This document shows, in pieces, positions 1-12,607 of a DNA stretch of 64,000 nucleotides. Below the pieces are notes generated by a model, which saw only the letters and a program-made list of their open reading frames with translations, did no database searches and had not been told where the DNA came from. Every line of letters begins with the position of its first letter. Position 1 is the first letter of the stretch. Position numbers and translations under genes: made by a program. Location: positions 110,804,585 to 110,868,584 of the forward strand of contig OZ025239.1 in the NCBI GenBank assembly GCA_964019155.1, given 5' to 3'. This DNA comes from Osedax fenrisi (Eukaryota > Annelida > Polychaeta > Sabellida > Siboglinidae).

Positions 1-140
1 AAGTAAAAACATAAATAATAAATATTTACTAGTTCTACAAATGCTATTATTATAAGATGATATATAACATTGATATAACAACATCATATCAAGATAACAT
101 ATAACAATAATGTATGCAAACTGTTGATGTTAACATGATC

Positions 141-195
141 AACATTATAGAGTGTCACTATATGTCACTATATGTCACTATATGTCACTATATGT
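141..195. repeat. Short tandem repeat, ~10-bp unit
   Basis: The unit TATGTCACTA is repeated about four times. Confidence 0.7.
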
Positions 196-1195
196 TCACA
201 AAGTACTGGTATTGTATATAGTTAGTGTAGTTAACAATAACAAATTATCATATCAGGTCAAATATTAAAAAGTATCATATTATATAATTAAAAGAGTGTA
301 CAATGTACAATGTAAATCCTTATACCCTTATATATAAGTGTGTAGCAGGGGTTAACATGTATGAGTAACAGGTTTAACATAGTCTTATTGTACCACACAG
401 ATGAATTATCAGCAGCACATGTGTGTCAAATATTAAAATTGTTTATTTCTTTTAATTTAACTCATATTAAAATAGGTATATATATTTTTTTTAATTATAC
501 ATATATAATTTATATTATATATATAATGTATATAATGTATATAATGTATATATATATATATATATTAAAAAATAATTAGCATTAAATATTACTTAATATA
601 TATATATATCAAGTAATAGTTAATGCTAATTATTTTTTAATATTTTTTTTTACTTTATTTTAATTTTTTTTCCCTTATAAAAGTTTTTTTTAGTTAAAAT
701 ATTAATCTATTAATACATATATTTACCTAGGATATAATGTAACGCAATTATACAGTTGAATTTATTGAAGATATTCATAAAATAGACGTTTTCACATAAA
801 CACTTATTAATCTATGTTTATAAATGTTATAAATGTTTATACATTTTATGAACAGTTTTTATTAACCATTTTCAATTGTAGATAATCTATTTTTAGATTT
901 AATCCCTACTAATCACATGACATACGAAAGGACATATTATTAGTGGCATGAGTCACTATTCAGTGTAAGTGGCTTATGGTAAACTCTCCAACTGTACCTG
1001 TTAATTTGTCATACCTCTGACGTATATCTTAGACAAATAGTTCTTAGCGAAAATTTTAATTATTAAACGTTATAAAAATAATTTTTAAATTCAAATTATT
1101 ATAAATATATAAAAAGGTAACCTTGTTATACAAAAATGTACAAATATTTGCTATAGCTTATTAGTATCCGTTGACCTTCGATTCACTATCTCTTC
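196..1195. other. AT-rich stretch without recognisable gene
   Basis: The apparent frame at 361-579 ends in a run of Tyr/Ile codons read from TA repeats. A hairpin (AAAAATAATTAGCATTA at 567-583 and its complement at about 621-639) is the only structure I see. Confidence 0.5.
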
Positions 1196-1202
1196 ACATG
1201 GT

Positions 1203-2967
1203 GGGGACGGAAGGGTATTATGGCCGATGTTTTTATTACCTTACAAGAAACAAAATATATCATACTAATATTGGATATTATGATCCAATAAGTTGTATAT
1301 ACAATTACAATATGTTTTTCTAAATAATGGCTATCAACATTTATTCATTTAATTATTTGTATTCAAATCATTTGATTTTTATTAAAAAGCAAATTTTCCG
1401 TATAAATAGAGATAAAATACACTAGTGCGGGTATTATGGTCGATAGTTCCGAAATAGCCACTAGCATCGCGTCATGTATTCAAATAAGTACTATTTTTAT
1501 AATTAGAAAATAAAATACATTGTATCAGATAACACGCACTTTTAAAAATAATTAATCGTTATCCCATTTAGTTTTACTCAGGGTTGATGGTTTTTTCGGT
1601 TTTTACGTAAAAACCAAAAAACCCGGTTTTTATCGGTTTTTATCGGGTTTTATCGGTTTTTATGGTTTTTACGGTTTTTACAATACAAACAAGTACAAAT
1701 TATAATTTTTTCATAACAAAAAATTAACTAAATTGTATTATTTTCATTATAATTTTAAATATATAGACATCACATAATGGAACATAATTATTATTCAACA
1801 TTATAATAAATTTAATAAATTCCTCAGTTAAAAACCATTATTGTTAAATAATTATAAATGAATAGATATCATTTGTATAGCTATTTAAATAAAAATATAA
1901 TATCAAATGTAATTATATAATATGATTACATTTGATATTATATTTTTGATTCATATTTATAACATTTAATTTGATAATATAATAGTTAAAAATATTATAG
2001 TTATTTTATTTGCGTTTAGAGTATTTCGGCTATAGCTACACCCATAGTCCCACCCCTTTTGAAATCACAGGCTACAGTGTCTGGTAACCGTTTCAATATA
2101 CTACAAATTGTATTCTAAAATAGTACTTTACTTAAGTTTGGTAATATTTGGCAATTACATATAAATAACTATTATTAATAATAATGTATTATCATAAAAA
2201 CTATAATTTAAAAGTTAAATTAATTTGTTAAAAACCGTAAAAACCGACGAAAAAACCAATTTGAAAAAACCAATTTTAAAAACCGAATCAACCCTGCTTT
2301 TAAAGCAGTGCTTTACTTCATATTATTTAGTAAAATGATTAAGTTTTGTAATATTTGGCTATTACATATAAATAACTATAATTAATAATAATGTATTATC
2401 ATAAAAACGATATATTTTTACATTTCAATATATAAATAATTCATAATTAGAATATTCTGCCTAATGGTGGCGTAATTAAATTTGTTATCACATAATCATT
2501 GTATCGTAGGCATGTAAGTGTAATTAGATGAGAGTCCTACCCACTCACTGATATAACATATAATGTAGGCAATTATAACTTATAATTTAAAAGTTAAATT
2601 AATTTGTTAAAAACCGTAAAAACCGTAAAAACCATAAAAACCATGGTTTTTACAACTTGAAAAAACACTAAAAACCGACGTAAAAACCCATTTGAAAAAA
2701 CCAATTTTAAAAACCGAATCAACCCTGGTTTTACTTATATTCAGCTACAAACGTTTTTTTTCGATAAAAATTACGATTATTTGATTTTTTTCTCTAATCA
2801 AAAATCAATACATAATATTGATATAAATAAAAAATGATGTAAACTATCATTCTTAGAATTCAATTATCTACATTTTTCGTATATATCATTTTTTGATAAC
2901 TATAATGGTTCTTGAAATATCGTTATCGGCCACAATACCCGCATCGGCCACAATACCCTTCTCTCCC
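1203..2967. mobile_element. TIR element interrupted by the 1579-2727 insertion
   Basis: The left end (GGGGACGGAAGGGTATTATG, 1203 on) and the reverse complement of the right end (AGGGGAGAGAAGGGTATTGT, ending about 2967) form an inverted pair that continues as GGCCGATG. A second copy of the terminal motif (GGGTATTATGGTCGATAG) lies inside at about 1430. The hAT-type element sits within it, so this one is older. It is similar to the element at 20328-20869. No coding sequence remains. Confidence 0.5.
1579..2727. mobile_element. Non-autonomous hAT-type element with 8-bp TSD
   Basis: The left end begins CAGGGTTGATGGTTTTTTCGG and the right end finishes CCGAATCAACCCTG, giving imperfect TIRs starting CAGGGTTGAT. 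The 8-mer GTTTTACT directly abuts both ends (1571-1578 and 2728-2735), an exact target-site duplication of hAT length. The interior is AT-rich with many AAAAACC/GGTTTTT subterminal repeats and no transposase frame. The right terminal segment is present twice: an inner CAACCCTG end at about 2296 and the true end at 2727, with the ~400 bp before each similar. This indicates an internal duplication. Confidence 0.8.
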
Positions 2968-3940
2968 CTATATTCAATATACTATATTGTAATATGTAAT
3001 TTTTCAGTATATGTGTTAATTCTATTAAAAAACTATTTTGGATATATAGAATATGACCATAACTTTGATTATTTCTATAATTTTGTATCTTATTTTAATA
3101 CTGATATTTTACTATAATATATTATAATACATATATATATATACTATGTAATATATTATAAATATATACTTTATTTACAAGCATATTTTAAATAATTATT
3201 ATAAATAATAATTATTAAATACATGTTATAGAATAGAATAACTATTGAGTATTCAAACAATGTACTATCACATTACACTAGATGGGGGATTATGATATGA
3301 TATTAAACTGTTATCAATAAATGCTGAATTCGTATAAACAGAGAACAATAGTTCATGGGGGGGGTTCATTATTACAAAGTAACATAGGCGATGTCGTTTA
3401 AAATTGCCAGAGTATCAGTTACTTTTTAGATTACTTTTACTTACCAACTTACAATATTATGCTATTACGTTATTATTGTACATGTATTACATTTTTGATA
3501 ATTACATGTTTATATAATATTTATAATTTGTAGTATACCATTAGGTATAATAACAATTTCATTTGACTTTTGAAATTTAGCAATAAATTAATTTATATAT
3601 ATATATATATAAAATATTAACCTCTAGTAATCAAATTTGAATGTATACTTATAGATTACTAATATTAAACAATATGGAATATTTTAATTAAAAAACAACT
3701 TAACATATCTACCACAATGTCTAATATATAAATATATATATATACATAATACATGTGATTTATAATATATCAAATATAATCTATAAAACAAATAAAACAA
3801 ATCTATCTGTAAACAATTAAAAGTCCAATGGCGATTAAAAGATCTTTGTAATAATATGTATAAACACATTGTTATAGCTTTCTATAGCTGTTAGTATCAG
3901 TAGAAATATTGAATATAGTGTAGGTGGGGGTATTGACAGT

Positions 3941-4030
3941 ACAGTAGTAGTAGTAGTGGCAGTAGTGGTAGAGGTACATAGGCTAGTGGTAGTAGTAGTT
4001 GTAGTAAGCAATGGTAGTTGTAGTAATATA
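3941..4030. repeat. GTA trinucleotide-rich tract
   Basis: Imperfect GTAGTAGTAGTGG-type trinucleotide repeats. Confidence 0.7.
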
Positions 4031-4492
4031 TTTAAAGATTAAAGAGAATTATTAGCTAATGTGAATAGATGAAATTAAAGTTAAATTGCATTGCCCATAC
4101 AAAGATGTACTATACAGATTATACACATGTGTATAGACAACTGTCTATAATGAGGTATACCATACTAGCACTGACACAATCATACACAATGGAGATATTC
4201 ATTATTCATAGAGATAGGTGACTCACCCCTAAGCAGCAGCAGCAGGAAATATATGACTCACCTGTCAATAGTAGGTGCATGACTCACTATCGATAGCTGG
4301 ACATGAATACATAGAGAAGGTGTATGAATCACCATTATGTAAGACAACTACAGAGACTGCCAGACCTATCATTGATGACCAATAAAAAACGCCCCCAATA
4401 TGTGAGGCACAGTAATATACACATATACACAACTATACACAGTCATACAGAGCAGCAATATATAATGGATAATACAGGTACCTATGCACTGG

Positions 4493-4615
4493 TGCACATG
4501 TATTAATGACAACGATAATTAGCGACCAGGTTTAATACACATGTATTAATGACTATAATTAGCGACGAGGTTTAATACACATGTATTAATGATGATAATT
4601 AGCGACCAGGTTTAC
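4493..4615. repeat. Tandem repeat, ~45-bp unit, about 3 copies
   Basis: Units contain ACACATGTATTAATGA followed by GATAATTAGCGACCAGG with small variations. The ACATGT core is palindromic. Confidence 0.75.
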
Positions 4616-4699
4616 TGGCCCATAGTTCACCTTGCATTACGATAAAAGTGCGCCGGTATTAGGAGGTTGTAATGGAAGTTAGGCTGTCTTTGTTCCTGA

Positions 4700-4940
4700 G
4701 CAACTATTACGCAATAATCTCTTCTTTATTGAGCCATTCTTACGCAAGAATCTCTTCCTTCTTGAGCCACTCTTATGCGACAATCTCTTCCTTCCTGAGC
4801 CATTCTTACGCATGAATCTCTTCCTTCTTGAGCCACTCTTATGCGAGAATCTCTTCCTTCCTGAGCTATTCTTACACAGCCTGTCTTCCTTCCTGAGCTA
4901 CTCTTACACAGCCTGTCTTCCTTCATGAGCCACTCTCGCA
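4700..4940. repeat. 33-bp minisatellite, about 7 units
   Basis: Units such as TCTTACGCAAGAATCTC then TTCCTTCTTGAGCCAC repeat every 33 bp. Because 33 is a multiple of 3, the - strand stays open from 4941 to 4726 as an 11-residue repeat (GRDSCVRMAQE-like). There is no splice, promoter or homology support for a protein, so I treat it as a minisatellite. Confidence 0.75.
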
Positions 4941-5033
4941 ATATAACGCATCAACGCGATATCAGTCTGATACCGGACATTAATCTGAAGCTTTACGCAG
5001 CGACATCTTAATACGACAGTACTCCGTTATCGG

Positions 5034-5202
5034 CTGGGGGGGTGCTACTGGGGGGTGCTAGTGGGGGGGAGCTAGTTGGGGGAGCGATAGTGTCGCGTGT
5101 TATTTACACACTCATTGTTTACACAATAATCGTAATCTTATATTTACACACTAACGATAATGTCTATTGTTAGGGTAACTTCTGTACGGGGGGTGGGGGG
5201 GC
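5034..5202 (+). other. G-run cluster (possible G-quadruplex)
   Basis: Runs of 6-8 G alternate with TGCTA-like spacers at 5034-5083, with another GGGGGGTGGGGGGG at about 5188-5202. It is striking against an AT-rich background. Confidence 0.5.
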
Positions 5203-5816
5203 GATAGCACGAGGTCACATCTAACCGGAACTACAGTTCGCGTGCTTATAACTGTGAGGTATTCAGTGTACGACTAGAATAAACAAAGTTTAATACGATT
5301 TCAAAGATATATTTCCGGCGGAAATGGTTCGCTCTATTATGTTTATAGCCCTAAATATAATACGCTTTCGACGAACCTTAGTTGACCTCTCGTGTAGAGG
5401 TAAACGCCAACGATGTCACTCAAATTATATTTAGCACGCATCATATTTATATATATATTATATTACTTTGCGAGTTGAACTATGAACTTTACTGACTTCA
5501 ATACACTAGACTACACTAGACTACACTATAATAGACAACGCGAAGGTATATTTCATCCGAGTCGACGAAATTAAATATTTGATGTACAACTTAATTTTAA
5601 TGATTGTATAAACATTGTTTTAACGTTATATAAACAACGGTGTACATTCTATTCTGCGCTTTCTCTGAATTGGGATATAAACATCGTATTCGCATTAGAA
5701 CCTATGATGATTTCAATAAGCTCGGGCACAAATGAACATAATTGTATCATCGCTAAATTGTGATTCAGTGTATTGTACTTGATATGAAAGGGAGCGCACA
5801 CACTATCACTATAATA

Positions 5817-5860
<44 letters not shown>
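5817..5860. repeat. (TA)n microsatellite
   Basis: A near-pure TA run, followed by a short (ATC)n tract at about 5896-5911. Confidence 0.85.
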
Positions 5861-5862
<2 letters not shown>

Positions 5863-6446
5863 TATCTATTTTAGTGCCTTAATAAACTGTATATCATCAT
5901 CATCATCATCATATATATATATGCTAATTATTTTATAAAATAATTTGATCATAATGAAAATGATAATGATAATGATAATAATAATATATTGATATTTTGT
6001 TTTTCATGTTTTTTTAGATGAATTACATCCCGAAGTGAAAAGCTACATAAAAGCTTGTGATTAGCATAAGCTCTTATATGTTCACCTAAGAATGTAATGC
6101 AACTAAAAATAGGTAAAACCAATTCAAACCCAAAATATCAATATATATATATATATATAATGGGTGTTTAGGGCAAAATCATAGTTGCCCATTAATGGAA
6201 TGAAGGGAGTTGAATAACGTATTGTGTATCTCAATGAGAGGATGTTGATAGATCACTTCAGTAGTGATGGTCTCGAGCATATCTTCACACATATTACATC
6301 ACGATGTGTTATCTGATATATAATCGAGAGTCCTCCAGGTTTATATTTATCATAGTGATAGATATTAACCAAAAAACAATGACTCATAAATAATATTATA
6401 TAATAATTATAAAATATATTTTTTGAATACACGTATGTATAACATG

Positions 6447-6453
<7 letters not shown>

Positions 6454-6513
<60 letters not shown>
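6454..6513. repeat. (TA)n microsatellite, ~60 bp
   Basis: An uninterrupted AT dinucleotide run, with a second shorter run at about 6556-6581. Confidence 0.9.
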
Positions 6514-6515
<2 letters not shown>

Positions 6516-7663
6516 TTTACATACCTTTATTTGAACAATATATATTATGTAATACATATATATATATATATATATATATATCAACATACATGTTAATAGT
6601 ATGACTCATTTAGAGACGTATCCAAAACTCCCACCAAACCGTTATATAATCACTACACAATAAGCCTTATTGTGAGGTAGTTATTATAAGGTAGTATTAC
6701 AATTTACTAATTATTTATAAACTGTTATGTCCATACCTTCGAACTGATAAATTGCTCCATATTTATATACATGTATATATTAAATTTACTTCTTAATTTA
6801 TATTCAATTTTTATTTAAATATATCATTAACATAAAAAATTGAAAATTGTTTCCAGATTACATCTGCCAGATAATCGGGATTATTTCTTAAACTAATAGA
6901 TTACAACATATCCTAATATTTAATTTATGACAAATTATTATAAGCCTATTTATAAAGATTATAATAATTGGTATATTAATTAGTATGTGCACATAAACTC
7001 ATACAAACACACACATTAAAACCGAGTAAATTTATATAAAACATATAATTATTATAATAAATTATTAAATAATACATATAACATTTTAAAAATGATAATC
7101 CTTATTTTAATGATTAATGATTCATTGTAATTAGAGTGACCTATGTATAACCTGAATCGATATGTATGCAGTATAATAGTAGTATATATAATATTAGTTT
7201 CATTATGATATAAGATTGAAAGCGTATGAATTAAATATTAAAAATGATATATAAAATATTTGCGTAATATTTTCGGACATACACATAAAAGCACTATGAG
7301 CTATTGTGATTTTTGATTGACATGATAAAATTTGAATTATATACTCATCATAGGTGGCGTTATAATACTTCGAATATATTTCTAATATAATACCAATTCC
7401 TATACCATTTATATAAATTGAATACGAAGATGTCACTTCAAATTATAAATATGTCAAACCTCTTAAACATTCACAAGTATATAAAGCAAACAATATGACT
7501 TTATATACGTGGATTATCCAGGGTGGATAGATTACTACTTATAAATTCCATAGTGTAATTGATTGTTTATAAATAAATTACACATTATACAACATGTAGC
7601 CTACATCGTAGGCCTATTCTAAATGTTATTCAGTCACTACTAATATAATTATTATATTAGTAT

Positions 7664-7667
<4 letters not shown>

Positions 7668-7731
<64 letters not shown>
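7668..7731. repeat. (TA)n microsatellite, ~62 bp
   Basis: A pure TA run immediately upstream of a possible decayed element beginning ACAGTGAAAATTCGG at about 7762. Confidence 0.9.
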
Positions 7732-7736
<5 letters not shown>

Positions 7737-7877
7737 CACTACATTATATATATATATAATACAGTGAAAATTCGGTGTCATAAACTTCTCGTTAAATCAT
7801 ATAATGATTACTATATCGAGTATTTTCAAGATCTCCTAAAACCTCAAGAAATACGTTTTCTGGGGTATTGGTATAAT

Positions 7878-7915
7878 CAAGACCTCCTATAACCACGAGG
7901 TTATAGGAGGTCTTG
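7878..7915. mobile_element. 38-bp palindromic micro-insertion, copy 1 (7-bp TSD)
   Basis: Two 19-nt arms (CAAGACCTCCTATAACC...) form a palindrome with one central mismatch (CCACGAGG). The 7-mer GTATAAT flanks it directly on both sides (871-877 and 916-922 of this kilobase, that is 7871-7877 and 7916-7922). The same palindrome recurs at 45023 and 45354. A related degenerate half (CAAGATCTCCTAAAACCTC) lies at about 7828. Confidence 0.7.
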
Positions 7916-7922
7916 GTATAAT

Positions 7923-9260
7923 CAAGTAAATATTATACTTGTAGTAATATAATAATGTGATATCGACTAGCGCCCGTAATGATGAATAAATTGTATCAAA
8001 TAACTTATTAAATAATATATGTATTATAATTATTATAATAATAAATATTATTTGTATCATTTTAATATTTTTCTATAATTTTCTATTAATAATTAAATAA
8101 ATATAAAATAAATGTTTCATATTTAGATTTAATATATAACATCAACAAATAATAATGATAATAATGTTTGGTTTTATAGTATACAATGTTCTACTAATAA
8201 TTTAATAAATATTCTTTGATGGTTTTTTAATATTCAGGTAAAAGTTTTACTGTAAAACTAATATATTCTTTATTAGATTTTTTATAAAATGGATATGTAT
8301 ATATATAATATAATTTATATTATATAAATGTATAATAGTGTATGATTTAGTTTATGAGATTTCAATCTTGTAGAATTATTTAATTATATAGCAGCATTCC
8401 ATAAATATATTTCTAAAAAAATATATATGAATTAATAAATTCTTGAAAAATGAAACCTACTTTATGGAATGCAACAGTAGTGAGAATTATCTCAAAGAAG
8501 GCCACCGATAATTATTATTAGAATTTCAGAGTTCAATATGGGCGGTACTTATATATATATATATATATATATCACTCAAATACATATGTTAATCAGTGAT
8601 TAACTTAATCACAACTACACAATTTAAAATATGTTGGCAGATTAACGCATATGTATATATTATAAAATACATAGACTTGTATATATATATACATATGCGA
8701 AGAAAATGGATAAGCAATTGAATGTAGTGTATGACACTTTGAGATGTAGAGACACTGCTGTCGATACCTATTACTATACATTTATAATTATTATTTATAT
8801 TTATATTGATAATTATGATCAATGTACTATAAATAATATTTATATATATTTAAAATATAATATATCGACATTCCTTTTTTATTATTTATTTAATATTAAT
8901 TATTTTATATTTAATGTTGTTATTTAACCCTTTAATGTATTTGAATTGAAGATATCATACTATTTCATTGACATATAGAGATAGAAAAAAATTAATATAG
9001 ATAGAAGACACTTCGATCTATTTCATCGAAACTCCACTCTAACTTTGACCTATATAATAAACTCCAATCATAATTATTGACGCTCGATATTAATTTATCG
9101 AACAAATGCAAATCACGTCTATATATATCTATATTTTACATGCATTTCATGCGTCTCAATTGGTTATCCGCTTCTATTACATCTCTGATTACGTAAAAAT
9201 AGTAATTAAATAGTAAAATATTATTTATCGTTTGTTTTTTTTAAATATTATATAATAATA
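7923..9260. other. Gene-free AT-rich stretch
   Basis: It contains a pair of complementary 11-mers (CATTCCATAAA at about 8395 and TTTATGGAATG at about 8461) and a (TA) run at about 8549-8572. Nothing coding is recognised. Confidence 0.4.
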
Positions 9261-9269
9261 ATATTTATT

Positions 9270-9350
9270 TATTAGAAGAATTGGATTTTTTTTCTGTTAG
9301 TTTTCTACTTTAGTTATGTAATTTGTCCTCCTGAAGGGCTTCAAAATAAT
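9270..9350. repeat. Dispersed repeat, copy 1 (pair with 52455-52535)
   Basis: AGAAGAATT ... TCCTCCTGAAGGGCTTCAAAATAA matches, with small changes, the stretch at 52455-52535. It may be part of a transposon untranslated region. The family is not identified. Confidence 0.5.
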
Positions 9351-9645
9351 CCTATAACTTATATATAAGTTTAGTATATTACTATATTGGGTAGTATTAC
9401 CTATACTATGCATATGTTCTATACTATCTATATTATCTATATGTTCTATTCGAGAAGAAGTGATACGTTTAGTGATGTATACAAACACATTTGGTGATGA
9501 TAGCTCTGGCCGTAGTCGTACTGCGTGTCTGTATGTCATGCGACGCACTGTACGGTATATCGGACTACGCGTACCGTATGTTTATACTCGTTATATATAT
9601 TATATAATATATATATATATTTTAGTATAATTAATGATCGACTCT

Positions 9646-9790
9646 CGTTAAAACCACAGATGCCTTAACATGAGAGCGACTTCGAAGGGACATTAGAGCC
9701 ATATGGTTATAAGTGAACATTTCATCTAAGTTCCTGGATTGGATGAAAGGACTCCACCAAATAAAAAAAAAAAATAAAAATAAAAAATAT
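9646..9790 (+). repeat. Retroposon-like repeat 3' end, copy 1
   Basis: CATATGGTTATAAGT, a TTCCTGGATTGGATGAAAG core and ACTCCACCAAATAAAAA form the same series as at 20990-21130. It ends in an A-rich tail, as expected for the 3' end of a LINE or SINE. Confidence 0.5.
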
Positions 9791-10487
9791 GTTATATGTG
9801 TCATATTAAAAATTTAATTAAAAATATATTTACATATTTCCCATATTTTTAACTATATCCGTTGATTCATCGATACAACAACTATTGATATGCAGGTATC
9901 GCTGAAGATTCACTACATCTAATGGTCCACAGTGTACCTCTACCATTGCAACATGTCACTGACGCGATACCAAGGTTTACGCATAGGTAACGTATAACAT
10001 ATGCTTTTATGCTTTTAATTTTCTATTTTATTTTCTAATTAAAATTTATATATATCATTTTATTATTTTATTATGTATGCATGTTATTTTTTCATATATT
10101 ATATATATATTTTATAATTAATTTAAAATATAATCACATATTTCTCCTCTTCTTATATATATGTGACCATTGATAACAATGATGATATTCAGATATCATA
10201 GATGATGATGATGATAGGTATTTATTTAGACACTCAAATAATATTATATTCTTGAGTGTGAGAACGAGAAAAAAAACGAAAAACGAGAAATCAAAAATAA
10301 GAGGTAAAACAAAGAATTTGGATATGATAGAAGATGGGGTTTAATTAATGGGGTTGTCAATGATAAATATCTTTATTCTTTATTCGAATAATAAGAAGGT
10401 CATATCAGTTGTAATTAAATGAGATATCACAGGAGAATATTCGACACCTAACTCTAACCGATATCTCAACGTAACGCTATGTAGCTA

Positions 10488-10640
10488 TAGTATACTACTT
10501 AGAATATACACATGGGTCTTAGGGACCCCATAGCATAGTATACTACTTAGCATATACACACATGGGTCTTAGGGACCCCATAGCATAGTATACTACTTAG
10601 AATATACAGACATGGTTCTTAGGGACCCCATAGCATAGTG
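10488..10640. repeat. 50-bp tandem repeat, 3 units
   Basis: TAGCATAGTATACTACTTAG and TCTTAGGGACCCCATAGCA recur with an exact 50-bp period (at 10531, 10581 and 10631). Each unit holds the small hairpin GGGTCTTAGGGACCC. Confidence 0.85.
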
Positions 10641-11339
10641 AGGGGTAGGTAGCACGTTGAAAACCACGTAAAAGTAAAAAATAAACTTATATTTTTTATT
10701 ATAAGCGTTATTTAATTAAAATATAAATTATGGTACGGTGTTATGATATGATAATAGTAGTATATGCATATATGTTTGTGTTATATATATATATATTTAC
10801 AATTTAAATATATTTATAACATATTTCTATGGAAAATTATATTAAGAACATAAGATTTGTATACCATTCTAAAATGCAAAAAATCATTCATAATACGTAA
10901 ATAAGTTCAACTATCTCATAAGAGTATAAAGTATATAAATATCATATTAATAAAAGTAACAAAAGAAAACTATTTCCTAAAAAAAAAAATGCATTATTCA
11001 TAAATTTACATTATTAAATATTAAATATTTCAAAAACTTTTTATATTTATATATTTTTTTAATTATTTCTAAAAAATATAAAAGCTGTATATTAAATCTG
11101 AATATTATATTTAAATATTTATAATATTTAATACTATTATATTTAATTAAAATATTGAAAAAAGTATACAAAATCTAAAATCAATAAATGTATTATATAT
11201 TTTATTAATGTATACAAAAATAGTTAAACCATATTAAAGAATAAGAACAACATTATGATAATACAAATTATATTAAAAAAAATTATTGATGATTACAAAA
11301 TTAATATTTAAAAATAAAATAAATAACTTTTTTTTGTTT

Positions 11340-11480
11340 TACTTTTCTAGTGTTTCTAGAGGGCCCATTTTTTATATTTGAGAAAAATTATTTAGAAGTG
11401 TAAAATTGTCATCAAAATCGGAGATGTCGGGGGGGGGTCATGCGGGGAATTATCTTATGATTTCACTTGGAATGACCCAT
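11340..11480 (-). mobile_element. Possible transposon terminus (GGGTCATTCC)
   Basis: On the - strand a sequence starts GGGTCATTCCAAGTGAAATC at 11479, followed by a C-run and GGGCCC-type sequence. The start resembles DNA-transposon ends, but no matching opposite end was found nearby. Confidence 0.3.
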
Positions 11481-11559
11481 ATATATATATATATAATATA
11501 TTTTATAGATTATTTGTATTTTTAAAAACATAATATTTATTGTCATATTAATATTAAAA

Positions 11560-11870
11560 CTAAAACTAGTGTATGTAACGCGCACTCGTATGCTTACTTT
11601 GATTGTATTAATAATAAACAGACCGCCTATAGTTGAGTCGAGTGTGCGAACTTGATATCGTCAACCTTACGTGAGGAAACACATACTATAGCTGGACCAC
11701 AAGGCCACCTACTGGATGATATCGCTGCAGTCGTTACTCCAACATGTCACTCTAGAGTTAGCGGAATACATCAGAAAGCTGACCGCACAGAGATCTACCT
11801 AGAGGGCACTAGAGAACCTATTGTTTGCTCGAGAACAATAGGATGAATATCATTAAATGTAGTTGCTGAT
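11560..11870 (+). other. GC-richer patch with short open frame, unrecognised
   Basis: A 64-codon frame (11652-11846) runs through a locally GC-richer stretch. I recognise no domain, and it lacks visible splice or polyA context. It could be a decayed transposon exon. Confidence that it encodes a protein is low. Confidence 0.2.
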
Positions 11871-12559
11871 GATGATCTGAGACAAAGAATATACTGTTAG
11901 CAAAGGGCTTTTCTGTTAGTATGTAAAATACTTCATATGCAAATATAATTAATACCAATATTGTTATTATATTATAATCATTATATTTATAAATAATAAA
12001 TAGTCAATATACAAGTAATATATATAGAATAGTTGTATTCTTTTAACAGATGCATATCATTAATTAGCTATTAGAACATTATTAATTCTTTATTTAGTGA
12101 ATATCATTATATTGTAGTTAAAACAACAAGCGTTTATTATTATTTATATGATACTATAGTATATATATATAATATATAAAAGTTAATAATATGATTGTTA
12201 ATGATTCAATTCATAACCATTCATATTATTATCTAAAAGCATAATAAATATTATATTATAATAGTTAATATATATTTTAGAAATCATGGAGAATTGGTAT
12301 ACAAAATTATTTACAAAATGAAAATAGCCTCTTTTAGATAATACTGATATCGATTACAATAAGCTGAAACAGGAAGGAATGGGTTTACATCATTAACATG
12401 TAGTATTAGCTTTATTTCATAAAATCATTATATGGTGATTTGAATGGTGATGTTTATTTCATGAATGATTTCTAATGTTTTAGAAGACGCAACTTGGCAT
12501 TATCTGTTTTACTTTCACTTTTTGGGGAAGAAAACTTAATTGAATCTGATCTCAAGGTA

Positions 12560-12563
12560 TTTA

Positions 12564-12601
<38 letters not shown>
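12560..12601. repeat. (TA)n microsatellite
   Basis: A TA run, with a second at about 12795-12819. Confidence 0.85.

Positions 12602-12607
<6 letters not shown>

Larger units (their letters stand above)
5300..7660. other. Gene-free AT-rich stretch
   Basis: Apart from the TA runs I see no exon, RNA gene or transposon terminus. Short open frames on both strands are composed of Ile/Tyr/Asn codons, as expected from base composition. Confidence 0.45.

Noticed and set aside
7762..7870. Possible pogo/Tigger-like end (CAGTGAAAATTCGG)
   Set aside because: No matching inverse end within several kilobases; too weak to call.
9297..9548. Minus-strand 83-codon frame
   Set aside because: It overlaps a dispersed repeat (second copy at 52455-52535) and shows no recognisable protein motif.
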